64,000 nt of DNA from Arctopsyche grandis (Eukaryota; Arthropoda; Insecta; Trichoptera; Hydropsychidae). The stretch is taken from positions 15,566,501 through 15,630,500 of the forward strand of contig NC_135360.1 of assembly GCF_051622035.1 (NCBI RefSeq), in the 5' to 3' direction. A program made the position numbers and the translations under genes. The notes beneath the pieces are model-generated. The model ran no database searches. It saw only the letters and a list, made by a program, of their open reading frames with translations, and had not been told where the DNA came from. Positions 22,650 through 36,298 of this stretch are shown here, one piece after another (the stretch's first letter is position 1; each line of letters opens with the position of its first letter).

Positions 22650-23704
22650 ATTTCCTGAAGTGAAATAAAATTTATTTTCACAATTATGCTATTTTAATAA
22701 AAATAATTAATTAATTAATCAATTATCATATTGGATAATTTTGTTATTACTACATTTGTACGTATGTATATTCTTACATATATTGCACGTCTGAATTAAT
22801 ATCGAAGTTTTACTTAAATATATGTTGTAGACTTCACTTTTATAACATATACACACTTCACATACCACAGCACTATATATTAAACCTTTAAATTCACACT
22901 GAAACGAATTGTAGTCTATATTTTATATCATTCCTTAATCTTATCATATATTCAGTTATTGACCCACGAAATATATGTATTTACATATGTGCATATATAC
23001 AGGGCTGACGAGTGGGGGGAGGGAGGTTCGATGTAAATTTTCAGGGCCCGGATTCAGGGCCGGCCCGAGGAGCAGGATTTCCGACTGACCGATATTGATA
23101 TTTTAAATATTACTATTTGCCTGTGCAGATAATTGTGCATTCGGTAAAATATCAAAATTCGGATCAATGGAATTAATAATTTAAAATTTAATTAATGTTT
23201 GTGAAAAAAAATTCAAGCTCCGTCTATTTTTACGATATACGATTCCAAGGGGAGAAAGAGAGACGGAACGTGTTAGCGAACATCAATACGCACTTTACAC
23301 ACTCGCATTAGACAATTATTATATACGACTAGTGAATAGCCCGATGAAACATCATCGCATGGGTATAAAATTATTATATACTCGTATAAACCTAAAAAAA
23401 AATCCGGAACCGGAACCGTTATTTTCGTAGACTCTCATAGATAGTTTTCAATTCTTTATTTGTAATAATTTTCAATTCTTAAAGTTAGCGTTAACAAAAT
23501 GTTAATTAAAGACAACAAAATGTAAAATTTTCCGATTATACACAAACGGTCATTGACCTCGTAGCGTTGAATAGTATTATTACACATCACAAATTAATAG
23601 TATTATTGTCGATTTTTATCGATTCATTCATTATGTTCGGAGAGCGTTAGGACACACACACACATACACACACACACACACACAAGCCCACACACACACA
23701 CACA

Positions 23705-23776
<72 letters not shown>

Positions 23777-24694
23777 TTACCGTCTTTATATATATGATAT
23801 GATTCTAAATACAAATACATGTATATATTTCATTCTTTAAGTGTTAATTACTTTTCGATATATGCAGGCCCAGATCTAGGGGGTGGCAAATTGGGCATGT
23901 GCCCAGGGGCGGTGTATTTGAGGGGCGGCAAAAATTAAGTGAAGAAAAAATAAAATTAATGTAAACAAATAAAAAATTATGAAACACAAACGTGTCGTGT
24001 TGCACATTTTCAATCCTCTTTCGACCCGTAAATGATATTGAAAAATTGCTGTAAACAAACAATAACCGACAGATTCATCTGATATAAATGCAATGGACCT
24101 TGCAGATGAGTTGTCAGTTCTGTACACATTAATAGAAAAAGAAATGTCCCCAAAGTATTAAAATTCATTACAACATAAAATTTTGGGCCGAATATTAACT
24201 TAGAATTTTGTTTAGATTGCCAATATCAGTTGCAAGTGGTGAAAGAAGTTTTTTCCAAATTAAATATCATAAAAAAATATTTAAGATTTTTTTCAAATTT
24301 TAATTTGACCGGAAACAGTACTTTCCCTTATAGGTGTTCTCATTTTTTTAGGTTTTTGAATTCAATTATCTCCCAAGCCACTAACCGAAACAAACTGACA
24401 TTTTTTACTTTATGTATGTACCTATGTAGTAACAATAGATAAAGTTCTGCGATCATGCGAAAATTCGAACTTGAGAATTTGACTGATTCGAACTCCGAAT
24501 CGATCACTGATCACGTTTTCACGATCTAGAAAAAAATGTGTGCGGCTGTGTGTCAGTGTATTTTGGAGATTTTTTGAAAACTGTCCGTCCTATCAAACTG
24601 AAACTTAGTATTGGTTACTGAAATTCTTATCGATACGACGTTACTTTTTTTCAAATTTTTAAGTTGACCGGAAATTGTACCCCAAGTAAAAAGT
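22650..24694. other. 5' flank of gene A: AT-rich, with (CA)n and hAT remnants
   Basis: No second gene. It holds the block shared with window positions 1-1060, a long (CA)n run (about 23650-23774, much shorter at 48710-48770 in unit B), a short inverted frame related to hAT transposase (LADELSVLYTLIEKEMSP at about 24095-24150, then QLQVVKEVFSKLNI) and a repeat around GATCACTGATCACGTTTTCA (about 24470-24690) that recurs at 49490 and 53660. Core promoter elements could not be assigned. Confidence 0.5.
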
Positions 24695-24916
24695 CATATA
24701 TATATTTATTTTTTACGGATTTTTTTCCATGCTATTATTCATTTATTTGGCAAATTTTTTATTTCACCACGTTTATAAGGATTGGTTTTCTATCTCAATA
24801 TTTTTTTTTTATCTAAACGTACTAACTAAAGCGGTAATTGCAATTTAAATGCTTTCGTTGTATATATGGTTGTATCGCGTAATATGTTAGGTGCAAGCGA
24901 GATGGCATGTAGTCAG
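24695..24916. mobile_element. Truncated TIR element at the A/B duplication junction
   Basis: This is the complement of about 2640-2840 in the element at 2541-3172, including CACCACGTTTATAAGGATTG and AGCGAGATGGCATGTAGTC. It stops within CATGTAGTCAGAAGTTGAAT, precisely where unit B begins. The corresponding left edge of unit A (about 4933) has a different sequence before the shared GAAGTTGAATGAAATAAAAT. Confidence 0.65.
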
Positions 24917-25339
24917 AAGTTGAATGAAATAAAATTACTCATATGTACATATATCATAATTTTTTGTTAATCTTTACTTTTTACTATCTAATATACAATT
25001 TCGAAAGAGGCTTTGTATGTGCGAATATTTGTTTGGTTCGTAAAATCCGTGATGTTCAATTTAATAAAAAAAACTAATGAATATATATCTAAATAAATTT
25101 AATTTAATAAAATGTTTACTATTTGATTGGTCATGTTTAAGCGGTTTATATTACAAATACCGAGCGAAGCCGGGTAAAAATACTAATGTATAATATTTTA
25201 AAGATATGTTTTATCTTATCATATATTTGTTCGATTTATTACAAAACTAAATTCCGAGTATTTAGGTATTACACATAAAATAATTTTCCAATATGTACAT
25301 ATTTACATACATATGTACACACATGTTAAACCATGTCTA

Positions 25340-28015
25340 TTTTTTTCTGGGTTCTAAATTTTCAGCGACTAGTGCCGTGTCATCAGCATATCTTATATTG
25401 GTGATCGTCTCGCCGCCCACCTTGATGCCCTCCGCTTCTTGGAGAGCATCGTGGAAGATGGATTCGGTGTACATATGTAGGTGTTAAAAAGAGTAGGTGA
25501 TAGGATGCATCCTTGCCTGACGCCCCGTTCTATAGGAATCTCATCAGTGAATTGATCATCGACACGTACTACTGCAGTCTGATTCCAATAAATATTTCGT
25601 AGCAATCTGACATCTCTGTCATCCAGGCCAATATTTTTTAATGTTTCCATCAGGCGAGCGTGTTGGACACGGTCAAAGGCCTTTTCAAAGTCTATAAAGC
25701 AGATGTACACAGGTTTACGGACTTCTCTGCATCTTTGGAGTAGTGTTTTCATACAGAAAAGGGCCTCTCGGGTACCCAAGCCTTGTCTGAACCCAAACAG
25801 CTCTCTGCTAATCGCCTCTTCACACTGTGAGTAAATTCTGCCCTGTATTATCTTTAGTAGGATCTTCAATGTGTGACTCATTAGGCTAATTATTCTGAAG
25901 TCGCTGCACGTCCTCGCGTTACTCTTTTTGGGCAACGGGATAAATATGGATTGTAACTAATCGCTAGGTACTTCGCCTGATAAATATATTTTATTGAAGA
26001 GTTTTTTTAGATCTTCTATGTTATCGTCGTCCAATAACTTGAGAAATTCGGCAGGAATCAGATCCGGTCCAGTAGCTTTCCGACTCTTTGCTAGTTTTAT
26101 AGCATGTTCCACTTCGGATTTCAATATATATGGTCCCGTTTCTGGATCTTCAATAAGCCCTCCGGTTTCTCTATTGTCTTTAAAGAGCAATTTTGTGTAC
26201 TCGGTCCATTCTGATTTCTTCTCATCCATATTTAAAATGATTTTTCCATTTTTATTCCTAAGGAGTATGAAATCTTTTTTTCTGAATGATCCTGTTACTT
26301 CTTTTAGTTTTTTATGTACGTTAAATTCGTCGTGTTTTTCTTGTAATTTTTCAATTTCGTTACATTTATTTTCCATCCATTTTTCTTTGATTTCTTTAAT
26401 TTTCCTTTGAATTTGGCGGTGAATATTTTTATATTGTGTTGGATTATTATGTTTGTGTTTTCTACGTTCTTCCATTAAATGTATAATTTCATCCGTCATC
26501 CAAGGTTGTTTTTTATTAATTATTTGATTTGTTTCAAGAAACTTTTTCCCAGATTGGGTCATTGCTGATTTCATACCTTCCCACTTTAAGTTTAGATTAC
26601 TATTTTCTTCAACTCATTTTTGTTTAAAATTTTTATTGAGATCTTTTGTAAATTGTTCGTGGATCGTAAGATTTTTAAGCAGCTCTAAATCCAATCTTGG
26701 TTTAGGTTTTGATGCTCTTAAAATCTTTTTCAGTCTTATCTTCAATTTCCCACAAAGTAGATTATGATCGGATGCCACGTCTGCACCAGGGTAGGTTTTC
26801 ACCGATTTTATACTATTTTTAAATCTACTGTTTATCAAAATACGTCAATTTGGTTTCGCACAATATTTTCAGGACAGTCCATTGGGGATTTCCATGTGTA
26901 TAATCTTCTTTTAGGTAGCTTAAAGAAAGTATTCAAGATAACATACTGCTCTTCCTGGCAAAACTGAACTAGTCTGTCTCATCTCTCATTTCTTTCTCCA
27001 AGTCCGAAGCGACCAGTTATACCCATTGTTTCTTCGTCTCCAACTTTGGCGTTGAAATCTCCCATTATAATGTTAACATCATGTTTTTTCGTATATGTCA
27101 TCAATTCTTTGATTTATTGATAAAATTCTTCAATCTCATTTTCTTCTTTATCGAAAGTGGGGGCATACACTTGTATTATGTTAACATTTATAGGTTTTCC
27201 TGCTAATTGTATCATCATGACTCGTTCAGATAACGGAATAAAGTTTCTCACACTTTTACTGATGTCGTCTTCCAGAATCACAGCAACACCATTCTTATGA
27301 GTGCCGTCAAGCGATCCCGAGTAGTAAGTCGTATATCCATTGCAATGCATCGATTTTCCTGCTCCAGGCCATCTAGCTTCGCTTATGCCGAGCATCTGTA
27401 TTTTCGGGGGATTCTTAGCACTTATGCCGAGCATCTGTAGAGTCCGGGGATTCTTAGCACCCCTGTTCCATTGAAGGGACGCCGGAGACTCGGGGCCGTG
27501 GTTTTAGGTTTTCTCTTCATGGTGGTTATACTAGAGATATGAGGGCACAGTAGTTTTCCCCAAACCTTCTGCTTCGCAGAATTCAAACCGATTGAGTGGC
27601 TGCCACGTCGCTTTGAATCTTCCATCTTTTGCCGTTTTAGTATATTGCATATACTTCCGCCGTGGATGGTACTGACAGAGCTGCTGCCCACTGCCAGGGA
27701 ATTTTTTATGGAGTTTCCTTCTCTATGAAGGGTGTTACGGTACCTTTCAAAACCGGGTTGTGCTTTTGTTAAGCGGCGGCACTTACTCGCCGCTGACCTG
27801 AGAACGTCATAGTGTTGTGTGACATTTTTAGAGTGAAACTTACCACGAATTCACTCATCACCACTCTTATCTCAGCGCTCCTTGTCCAGGACAACCATGT
27901 CACCATGGCAGTTGACTACAAGAGTCGTTCCCCTATTTCCAACTTGGGGACCTGAGCGGTTGCATGGAGCTCTGCTCTGAGCTTAGTAATTACTCCGTGC
28001 GGACGGACGTGTGTT
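25340..28015 (-). pseudogene. RTE-like LINE (endonuclease plus reverse transcriptase), 3'-truncated and broken
   Basis: Read downward from about 28015: a 5' leader containing CGTAACACCCTTCATAGAG; an endonuclease piece with SEARWPGAGKS, SGSLDGTHKNGVAVI and VNIIQVYAPT (27434-27114); a linker (26574-25957) containing KSRKATGPDLIPAEFLKLL; and RT with GFRQGLGTREALF, ICFIDFEKAFDRVQH, IERGVRQGCILSPTLFN, then YADDTALVAENL near 25365-25400. These match the RTE clade (the source of craniofacial-development-protein-2-like predictions). Frame shifts separate the pieces, and the thumb and 3' UTR are missing. Only its 5' end remains in unit A (5285-5720). Confidence 0.85.
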
Positions 28016-28702
28016 TCCATTTATGATATATTTACATATATTGACAGTTTATTCACAATCATAATATTTATGAAATTAGTACCAAACAATAACGTTAACG
28101 TTGAGTACAAGTATCCAATATATTAAATTATCAAAATTAAATAAAATTCACACTCAATATTAAACAATCAATTATGAAATAATTCAACATTGAAATATAA
28201 ACCATTCAACCACTCAATATTAAATATGAAATAATTCAACGTTAAATATTATCAATACTATCATTAATAAATCAATCGACGTTAATAATAAATCATTATC
28301 AAAAGAAATGTGATCGAAATTATGTGGGTAATTACGTAAATATGAAAATATTATAAATTTAAATTTCATTTAAAAAAAATATGAAATCAAGCATAGGTAA
28401 TGATTCTGAATATGTACTAACTTGCGAGGCGCCAGAAGAGCTAAATACTCATCCCAGCACCTCCTCTTTAGCTCCAATTTAACACAAAATTCTACATACT
28501 TATCGGGACAACACACAAACACACGTCCGCACCGAGCTCGCTCAACCCGCGATATATATTCTGCGATATATATTTAAATATATTCTGTAATAATTAATTC
28601 AAGCAATGGTTCAGATTTAAAAATAACATTTACACAGTTTGAAATGATTTATTGAAAAAATCATATTAAGCTAATTTGCTATAAATACGACTAAATTAGT
28701 AA

Positions 28703-29583
<881 letters not shown>

Positions 29584-29589
29584 TTCTTA

Positions 29590-30651
29590 ATAATCAAATT
29601 AAATTATAGTAAAGTATACGCATACGTGACAGTCAGACAAACATTGATTTATATAGATATGTAGGATTGTTATGAGTGGTACGTAATGTCAGGTTGGTAT
29701 GAGTGGTACGCAATGTATTTGTACGTTGGCAATGCATGGGCGCAAGTTGGTTGCTAGCGTAAACATTTCCTTAATCACCCACTGGCGCTTCATACTTTCG
29801 CGTCGATAAAATCGTAATTACGAATATTATTATTATTAAGAGGTATTTTCCCTTTTTATTTTCACAGTAATCTTTCCGGACATGCATACAATAAATCCTG
29901 AAAGTTTCATCGTAATCGGTTCTTTGGTTTAGGAGCCTATTCGAGACAGACAAACAGACAGACATTGATTTTTATATACATATATATAGATACACTACCG
30001 GTCATATGCTTAAGACCAGAGAGAAAGGCAATTTTCAAAGCTTCGCAAAGCTTACGTGTTGTGAAATAATTTGATTAAATGGGTGTCAATTTGTTGCACA
30101 CATGCTTACGCAGCTCGTATTCCAACCTTTTTTTTCGTACTATCTCATTGATATGACACACTTTTAGTGAATTTGTTAACAAACCTTTTGGCGCCGATAA
30201 CTCGGCGCAACAACAATTCAGCTCATAATCAATTTTTTCAATAAGTTTTAAATGCGTTTTCGAAAATAATTACTGTATTGAAGTTGTCGGACATATCTAC
30301 ATAATAATTTCAAGAAATGCGAATAAATTTATTTGATACTCTTGTGCCTTTATGATTTTCTCACTGGGATCCACGAAATATTACGCAGGCAGGGTTTCTT
30401 AACTAGGGTTGTAAAAATTTATTCTTAAGCAGGGTTTCTAAACCGGGCAGCAAAATTCTTTTTTCAAATAGTTTTTTACCTTTTGCCTTTTAGCAATCCA
30501 AAATCTTACGTATGCAGGGTTTCTAAACAAGGTTCGCATTATGTCATTATGGGCTTTGCTTTTGATAAAAAATGGGAGAATTATTTCTTAAGGAATATTT
30601 CTTAAAAAGAGTTTCCACACCGGGATGAACAGCAAAAAATCTTACGTATTG
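29590..30651. other. Intergenic repeats (copy of 7106-8160)
   Basis: Collinear with unit A with few substitutions. No gene is visible. Confidence 0.45.
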
Positions 30652-31469
30652 TTACGTACGCCGCGGATTGAGCGAATTGCACTTAGACCAACGGATATCT
30701 GTTATCGGATTAACTAAATGCATGCACTTACTTCTAATTATGATCTGTGGAAGTGCACATTCGCTCTATTGTCACGGATATTCCATTGGATCCGTCTTGT
30801 TGAAGCGTGTTGAATCTATGTATGATCGATTTGGGTATCACTTTGATCCTCAACTCACTTTTTACAACCACATCAAGACATTCGCTGACGTTTCCTTTCG
30901 TCGACTTTGTATATTTGAAATAGGGTAAGCGTGAATATGAAGACCCGAAGATTAAGTAGTGCGAACAGCGAATGCATCTTTTTTCAATTGGTTGAAATGC
31001 ACGAGATGGTCACCCATTGAAATGCACTATAATTTTAGTCAACGGTCGATAAATACGTGAATACATACATACATGAACGCGTACATGTTTTCCCATGAAG
31101 ACGGGTACCTAGCAAAACCCATGAAGACGGGTTTGCGAACCTTGGTCTAGAAACCGTTAATACTGTTGCGTAGGGGTGGGTGGAGGATCCAAGTAAAAGG
31201 CCAACAGTCGTTTCACAGCATTTATTGATGATTCAGGAGATACACGCACTGTCACTGCTCCGTCCAGAATGACATGAAATCGCCTACGTACCGCCTTATA
31301 AAGGGTAGATCTCTCAGGACGCCTAATATGTTTACCTGTTGTATAGTCACGTATTCGGATATGTGTTTCCACGACATTGGGTCTCCCCTTAGCGATTCTG
31401 AGAACTGTTGCGTAGGGGTGGGTGGAGGATCCAAGTAAAAGGCCAACAGTCGTTTCACAGCATTTAGTA
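30652..31469. repeat. Rearranged block: LTR pieces and LINE fragment inverted relative to unit A
   Basis: LTR sequence starts normally (TGTTACGTACGCCGCGG, about 30656), then jumps within CATGCACTTACTTC to a plus-strand LINE piece (ICGSAHSLYCHGYSIGSVLL, 30735-30928) that in unit A is on the minus strand (8762-8960). Next comes the remaining LTR in reverse (31164-31405) and a second partial reverse copy (31406-31467) joined directly to the jockey-like LINE at 31470. An inversion with partial duplication between LTR segments explains this order. Confidence 0.75.
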
Positions 31470-34042
31470 GACCTAGCTATTAGAAGTTTCCCCTTATATA
31501 TTTCTCGTGCTGACTCTACGCTAATCCATGAATATTCTCATCATTTATCCTTTTGCACTTCAATAGTTTACAACATATCGTCACCCTTGAATTATAATTA
31601 TAATAAAACTTTCCTCTTTAGAAAAGCTGACTTTGCTACAATTATTCCCATTTTAAGCGATATCAATTGGAATTCACTTTTGTCCAATTTAAATATTGAT
31701 TTAGCCTGTAAAAAATTTTATGATACTATAAGAGCTCGAATTAAAAAAGATTCTTTAATCTGCTTTAGAAATTATATTTCTCTTATTCAAAATAATATTA
31801 AAATTAATCCTAAATCATTTTGGTCGTATATAAATTTAAAAAAAAAATACCTCCTCTTCATATCCTTCCGTAATGTATTATGGAAATAAGTCGGCTTATT
31901 TCCATGGTTCTGAAATCTGTACCATTTTTGCTGACTATTTTGACTCCACTTTCAATAGTAATTCTACCATTAACCTTTCTATCTCTAATACAGATATGTA
32001 CTTCTTCATGTCACTTGTCCACTTTTCATTTTGACATACCTACTGTACTCAGTCACATCAGCTCTCTCAATGTTAATCTTGGCGCGGGTTAAGATGTTTT
32101 GCCTTCTTTTTTCCTTGTTAAATGTGCTATCCCATTATCTCTTCCCATAACAATCCTTTTCAATCTTTCTATGTCTAACGGTAAATTTCCTGACTATTGG
32201 AAATTATCTTACATCACCCCTATTTATAAAAAAGGTGATAAGAATCTTATTGAGAATTACCGTCCTATATCTAAACTATCTATCATTAGTAAAATCTTTG
32301 AAAAAATTATCTATAAATTCCTTTTCTCCAATTTCAAAAACTACATTATACCTGAACAACATGTTTTTTTTAAGGGTAGACCGGTAGAGACTAACCTGCT
32401 TAATTTCACTAGTACTCTCACATCATATATGGACAAACGAATTCAAATCGTCGTCGTTTATACGGATTTCTCTAAAGCTTTTGATAAAATCAATCGCAAC
32501 CTATTACTCAATAAACTTTGGTCCCTCGGAATCCGAGGAAATTTATTTCGTTGGATGTCTTCGTATATATTAAATCGTCACCAAATCATAATTTATTGGC
32601 AATGGTTTTAAATCATAACTTAGACATATTCCGTCCGGTGTCCCACAAGGGTCGCATTTAGGTCCCTTATTCTTTTTACTCTATATTAACGATATCTCAT
32701 ACATCTTCAAACATTCCTTTATACTTCTTTACGCTGATGATTCAAAAATTTACAAACCAATATACACCATAGACGATTGTCATAAGTAGAGGTAGGATAG
32801 TCACGGTGCTATCCATTGTTCGGCAAACCTTTAACAATGCATTTACAACCTTTGAACAATACACGGCCCCCTCAGGCTCCGGTGACTAGTCATAAGCTAC
32901 AAGAAGATCTAGATAGATTATCTATATATTGTTTAAATAATGATCTTTTTATTAATCTAGAAAAATGCTCTATTTTAAATTTCACTAGAAATAAGTCAAT
33001 TATCACCAATCACTATCAATTAAATCATTCAATCCTTAACACGTCATCTTCTATTAAGGATCTTGGTGTAATACTCAATAATAAACTATATTTCTCTGAA
33101 CATATTTCTTTTATTACCAACAAAGCATTTAAATCTCTTGGATTCCTACTCCGCTCAACAAAACCCTTTAATGATCCTTATGTACCTAAATTACTTTATT
33201 TTTCCTTTGTAAGGTCTCACCTTGAATTTGCCTCAATTATCTGGTCACCTTTTTATTTATCCCATATTAATTGTATTGAGAAAGTTCAACTTAAATTTAT
33301 TAAACCCTTACGCTACCTTTTTCCTACCTATACCCATTCTACTGTTCCCGATATTTTAAAAATCCTATCTTTTAACAATCTTTCTGTCAGGCGACGACTT
33401 ACTGATGCTGCATTCTTCTTTAAGCTCATAAATGGTTTCCTTGATTGTTCTGGTTTACTGAATAAGGTTAATTTCAGAATCCCAGTTCGGTACTCTAGAC
33501 ACGTTGCACTCTTTTCACTTGATCCTTTCAATACTAATTCCCAAAAATATTCTTATCTGCAGCGCGTTTATCGTACGTTTAACGGAGAGCTGAATGAGGT
33601 TGATCTATTTGGTATTTCCCTACATCAATTCAGGTCTAACATCAAGAGAATCTTCATCAAGAGATTGATTCATTTCTTCTATTCTATTTTATAACCCTTT
33701 TCCAATATTTCCAATATTTTTATACATATATATAGTTTAGTTTAGTTATGTAATGTGATAATTAGTCATATTATAGCTTTCATTTTTTTCCTTTTCATTT
33801 GTTTATTTTGTATTTACGTTTTTCATTTGTTTTATATTTGTAAATTTCAATTTCTTCTTATATTATATTTTATAACCTTTTTCCAATATTTCAATAATAT
33901 AGTTTAATTATGCAATGTACTATTTTGTCATATAGCCTTTATTATTTTCTTTTTCATTTGTTTTCCTTAAATTTATCTTTTTCATTTTTTTTTAATCTTT
34001 GTAAAAATCTGTTATTGGACTCGGATGTTATATATATTATAC
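31470..34042 (+). pseudogene. Jockey-like LINE, plus strand, defective (unit B)
   Basis: Copy of 9478-12026. It keeps the uninterrupted HVFFKGRPVETNL stretch that has a stop in unit A, the VYTDFSKAFDKINRN and GVPQGSHLGPL motifs (the latter preceded by a frame break), LLYADDS, the same MITE (32787-32889) and an extra C-terminal part (33428-33756) lost from unit A. It has lost about 230 bp of linker near 31724, and TAA stands in the GAG.DVLPSFF stretch at about 32090. The 3' AATAAA tail is separated from it by the GC-rich element and resumes at 36208-36298. Confidence 0.85.
32787..32889. mobile_element. 103-bp MITE in the LINE, unit B copy
   Basis: Identical position and ends to 11018-11120, flanked by TCATAAG (32780-32786 and 32890-32896). 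Confidence 0.75.
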
Positions 34043-36114
34043 TAGCTGTATTACCCGGCTTCGCTCAGTGTTTATAATATAAACCGCTTAAACATGACTA
34101 AGCTAATTTAATTAAAAAAAAAAAAAATTTAAAAATTTAAAAAAAAAATTTAAAAAAAAAATTAAAAAAAAATAAAAAAAAAATCAAAAAAAAAATCAAA
34201 AAAAAAAATTAAAAAAAATCAATTTTTTTTTTTTGCCTTCTAGGGCTTCGCCCTCGGCACCCCCCTGAGCCTTTGCCTTCTAGGGCTTCGCCCCTCATCG
34301 CCCCATGAGCAATTGCCGTTTAGGGCTTCGCCCCCATGATCAGTTGCCTTTTAGGGATTCGCCCCTCCGCGCCCCCATGATTCAAAGCCGTCTAGGGCTT
34401 CGCCCCCCTTAGTTAATGCCTTTTAGGGCTTCGCCCCCCGCGCCCCCAAGATTAATTGCCGTTTAGGGCTTCGCCCCCCTTAGTTAATGCCTTTTAGGGC
34501 TTCGCCCCTCCGCACCCCCATGATTAAATGCCGTCTAGGGCTTCGCCCCCCCTAGTTAATGCCTTTTAGGGCTTCGCCCCCCGCGCCCCCAATATTAATT
34601 GCCGTTTAGGGCTTCGCCCCCCTTAGTTAATGCCTTTTAAGGCTTCGCCCCTCCGCGCCCCCATTATTAAATGCCGTTTAGGGCTTCGCCCCCTTTAACT
34701 AATGCCTTTTGGGGCTTCGCCCCTCCGCACCCTCATGATTAAATGCCGCCTAGGGCTTCGCCCCCCTTAGTTAATGCCTATTAGGGCTTCGCCCCTCCGT
34801 GCCCCCATGATTAAATGCCGTCAAGGGCTTCGCCCCCATGATCAGTTGCCGTTTAGGGCTTCGCCTCATAAGGCTGCGCCCCATGGGGCTTCGCCCCATG
34901 AGGCTGCGCCCCCTTCGGGGCCCCATGGGGCTGCGCCCCAGGAGGCTGCGCCCCCTTGCGCCCCCTTCGGGGCTCCATGCGGCTAAGCTCCATAAGGCGG
35001 CGCCCCATAAGGCGGCGCCCCATAAGGCGGCGCCCCATAAGGCAGCGCCCCATAAGGCGGCGCCCCATATGGCGGCGCCCCATAAGGCTGCGCCCCATAA
35101 GACAGCGCCCCATAAGGCTGCGCCCCATAAGGCTGCGCCCCATAAGGCGGCGCCCCATAAGGCAGCGCCCCATGAGGCTGCGCCCCCCTGCGCGCCCTTC
35201 GGGGCCCCATGGGGCTGCGCCCCCTTTGGGGCCCAATGAGGCTGCACCCCCTTCGGGGCCCCATGAGGCTGCGCCCCCTTTGGGGCCCCATGGGGCTGCG
35301 CCCCCTTTGGGGACCCATGGGGCTGCGCCCCATGAGGCTGCGCCCCCTTTGGGGCCGCATGCGGCTAAGCTCCATAAGGCGGCGCCCCATAAGACTGCGC
35401 CCCATAAGACAGCGCCCCATAAGGCTACGCCCCGTGAGGCTGCGCCCCCCTGCGCCCCCTTCGGGGCCCCATGAGGCTCCGCCCCCCTGCGCCCCCTTTG
35501 GGGCCCCATGGGGCTGCGCCCCCTTCGGGGCCGCATGCGGCTAAGCTCCATAAGGCGGCGCCCCATAAGACTGCGCCCCATAAGACAACGCCCCATAAGG
35601 CTACGCCCCATGAGGCTGCGCCCCCCTGCGCCCCCTTCGGGGCCCCATGAGGCTCCGCCCCCCTGCGCCCCCTTCGGGGCCCCATGGGGCTACGCCCCAT
35701 GAGGCTGCGCCCCTTTTGGGGCCCCATGGGGCTGCGCCCCCTTGCGCCCCCTTCGGGGCCCCATGTGGCTAAGCTCCATAAGGCGGCGCCCCATAAGGCG
35801 GCGCCCCATAATGCGGCGCCCTATAAGGCGGTGCCCCATAAGGCTGCGCCCCTAAGGCTGCGCCCCATAAGACAGCGCCCCATAAGGCTGCGCCCCATAA
35901 GGTTGCGCCCCATAAGGCTGCGGCCGATAAGGCTGTGCCCCATAAAGCTGCGCCCCCTTTTGAGCCCCATGGGGCTGCGCCCCATGAAACTACTCGCCTT
36001 GCGCCCCCGCGGGGGTGAATCCATTGAATCGAAAAAAACAAATCGGCGCCCATGGATCGAAAAAAAAAAAAAAATCGAATCACGTGTTCGATGACGTCAC
36101 CGATCTACGGACGA

Positions 36115-36154
<40 letters not shown>

Positions 36155-36207
36155 CAAGGATATTTACATACATACAAAGTCTCTTTCCAAATTATAGATT
36201 AGATTTT
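34043..36207. mobile_element. Short interspersed element hugely expanded by GC-rich satellite arrays
   Basis: Starts CTAGCTGTATTACCCGGCTT and ends AGTCTCTTTCCAAATTATAG plus ATTAGA. These are the ends of the 214-bp family member at 56331-56544. Its absence from unit A gives exact borders within the LINE 3' end. Inside, units of about 42 bp built on TTAGGGCTTCGCCCC with GTTAATGCC or ATTAAATGCC (34238-34870) change into 15-bp units such as CCCCATAAGGCGGCG and mixed CCTTCGGGGCCCCATG units (34870-35990), followed by a (GAC)n run (36110-36155). Many units can fold as hairpins (GGGGCTTCGCCCC). Reading frames on both strands (PHKAA, GAALW, GRSLM repeats) are by-products. Confidence 0.75.
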
Positions 36208-36298
36208 TACTATTTGTTTTTTATACATATCTACATCCTGTTATCTGTTGATTTTTCAATAAATAAAATAAAATAAAAAAAATAAAAAATAAAATAAA

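Larger units (their letters stand above)
4933..24916. repeat. Segmental duplication unit A
   Basis: From GAAGTTGAATGAAATAAAAT at about 4933 this unit is followed, with interruptions, by near-identical DNA beginning at about 24917. Collinear pairs read by eye: 5285-8260 with 27588-30733, 9533-11660 with 31470-33427, 11966-15982 with 36208-40262, 16701-19280 with 40277-42794, and 19288-24680 with 44291-49660. It contains intact receptor gene A. Present only in A are about 0.7 kb of repeats (15983-16700) and some LINE sequence. Missing from A are an RTE body, a GC-rich satellite element and the exon-4 hAT. Confidence 0.85.

Noticed and set aside
34238-34870. Regular direct repeats resembling a CRISPR array
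   Set aside because: Units abut one another without unique spacers, the host is a eukaryote, and the array lies inside a transposon.
34771-36094. Long open frames on both strands (GAALW, GRSLM, PHKAA repeats up to 252 codons)
   Set aside because: They arise because the 15-bp GC-rich units lack stop codons in several frames. All frames are open at once, with no splice, start or domain evidence.
36105-36155. (GAC)n run as a poly-Asp or Thr-rich coding exon
   Set aside because: Simple trinucleotide repeat at the end of the satellite-bearing element, without coding context.
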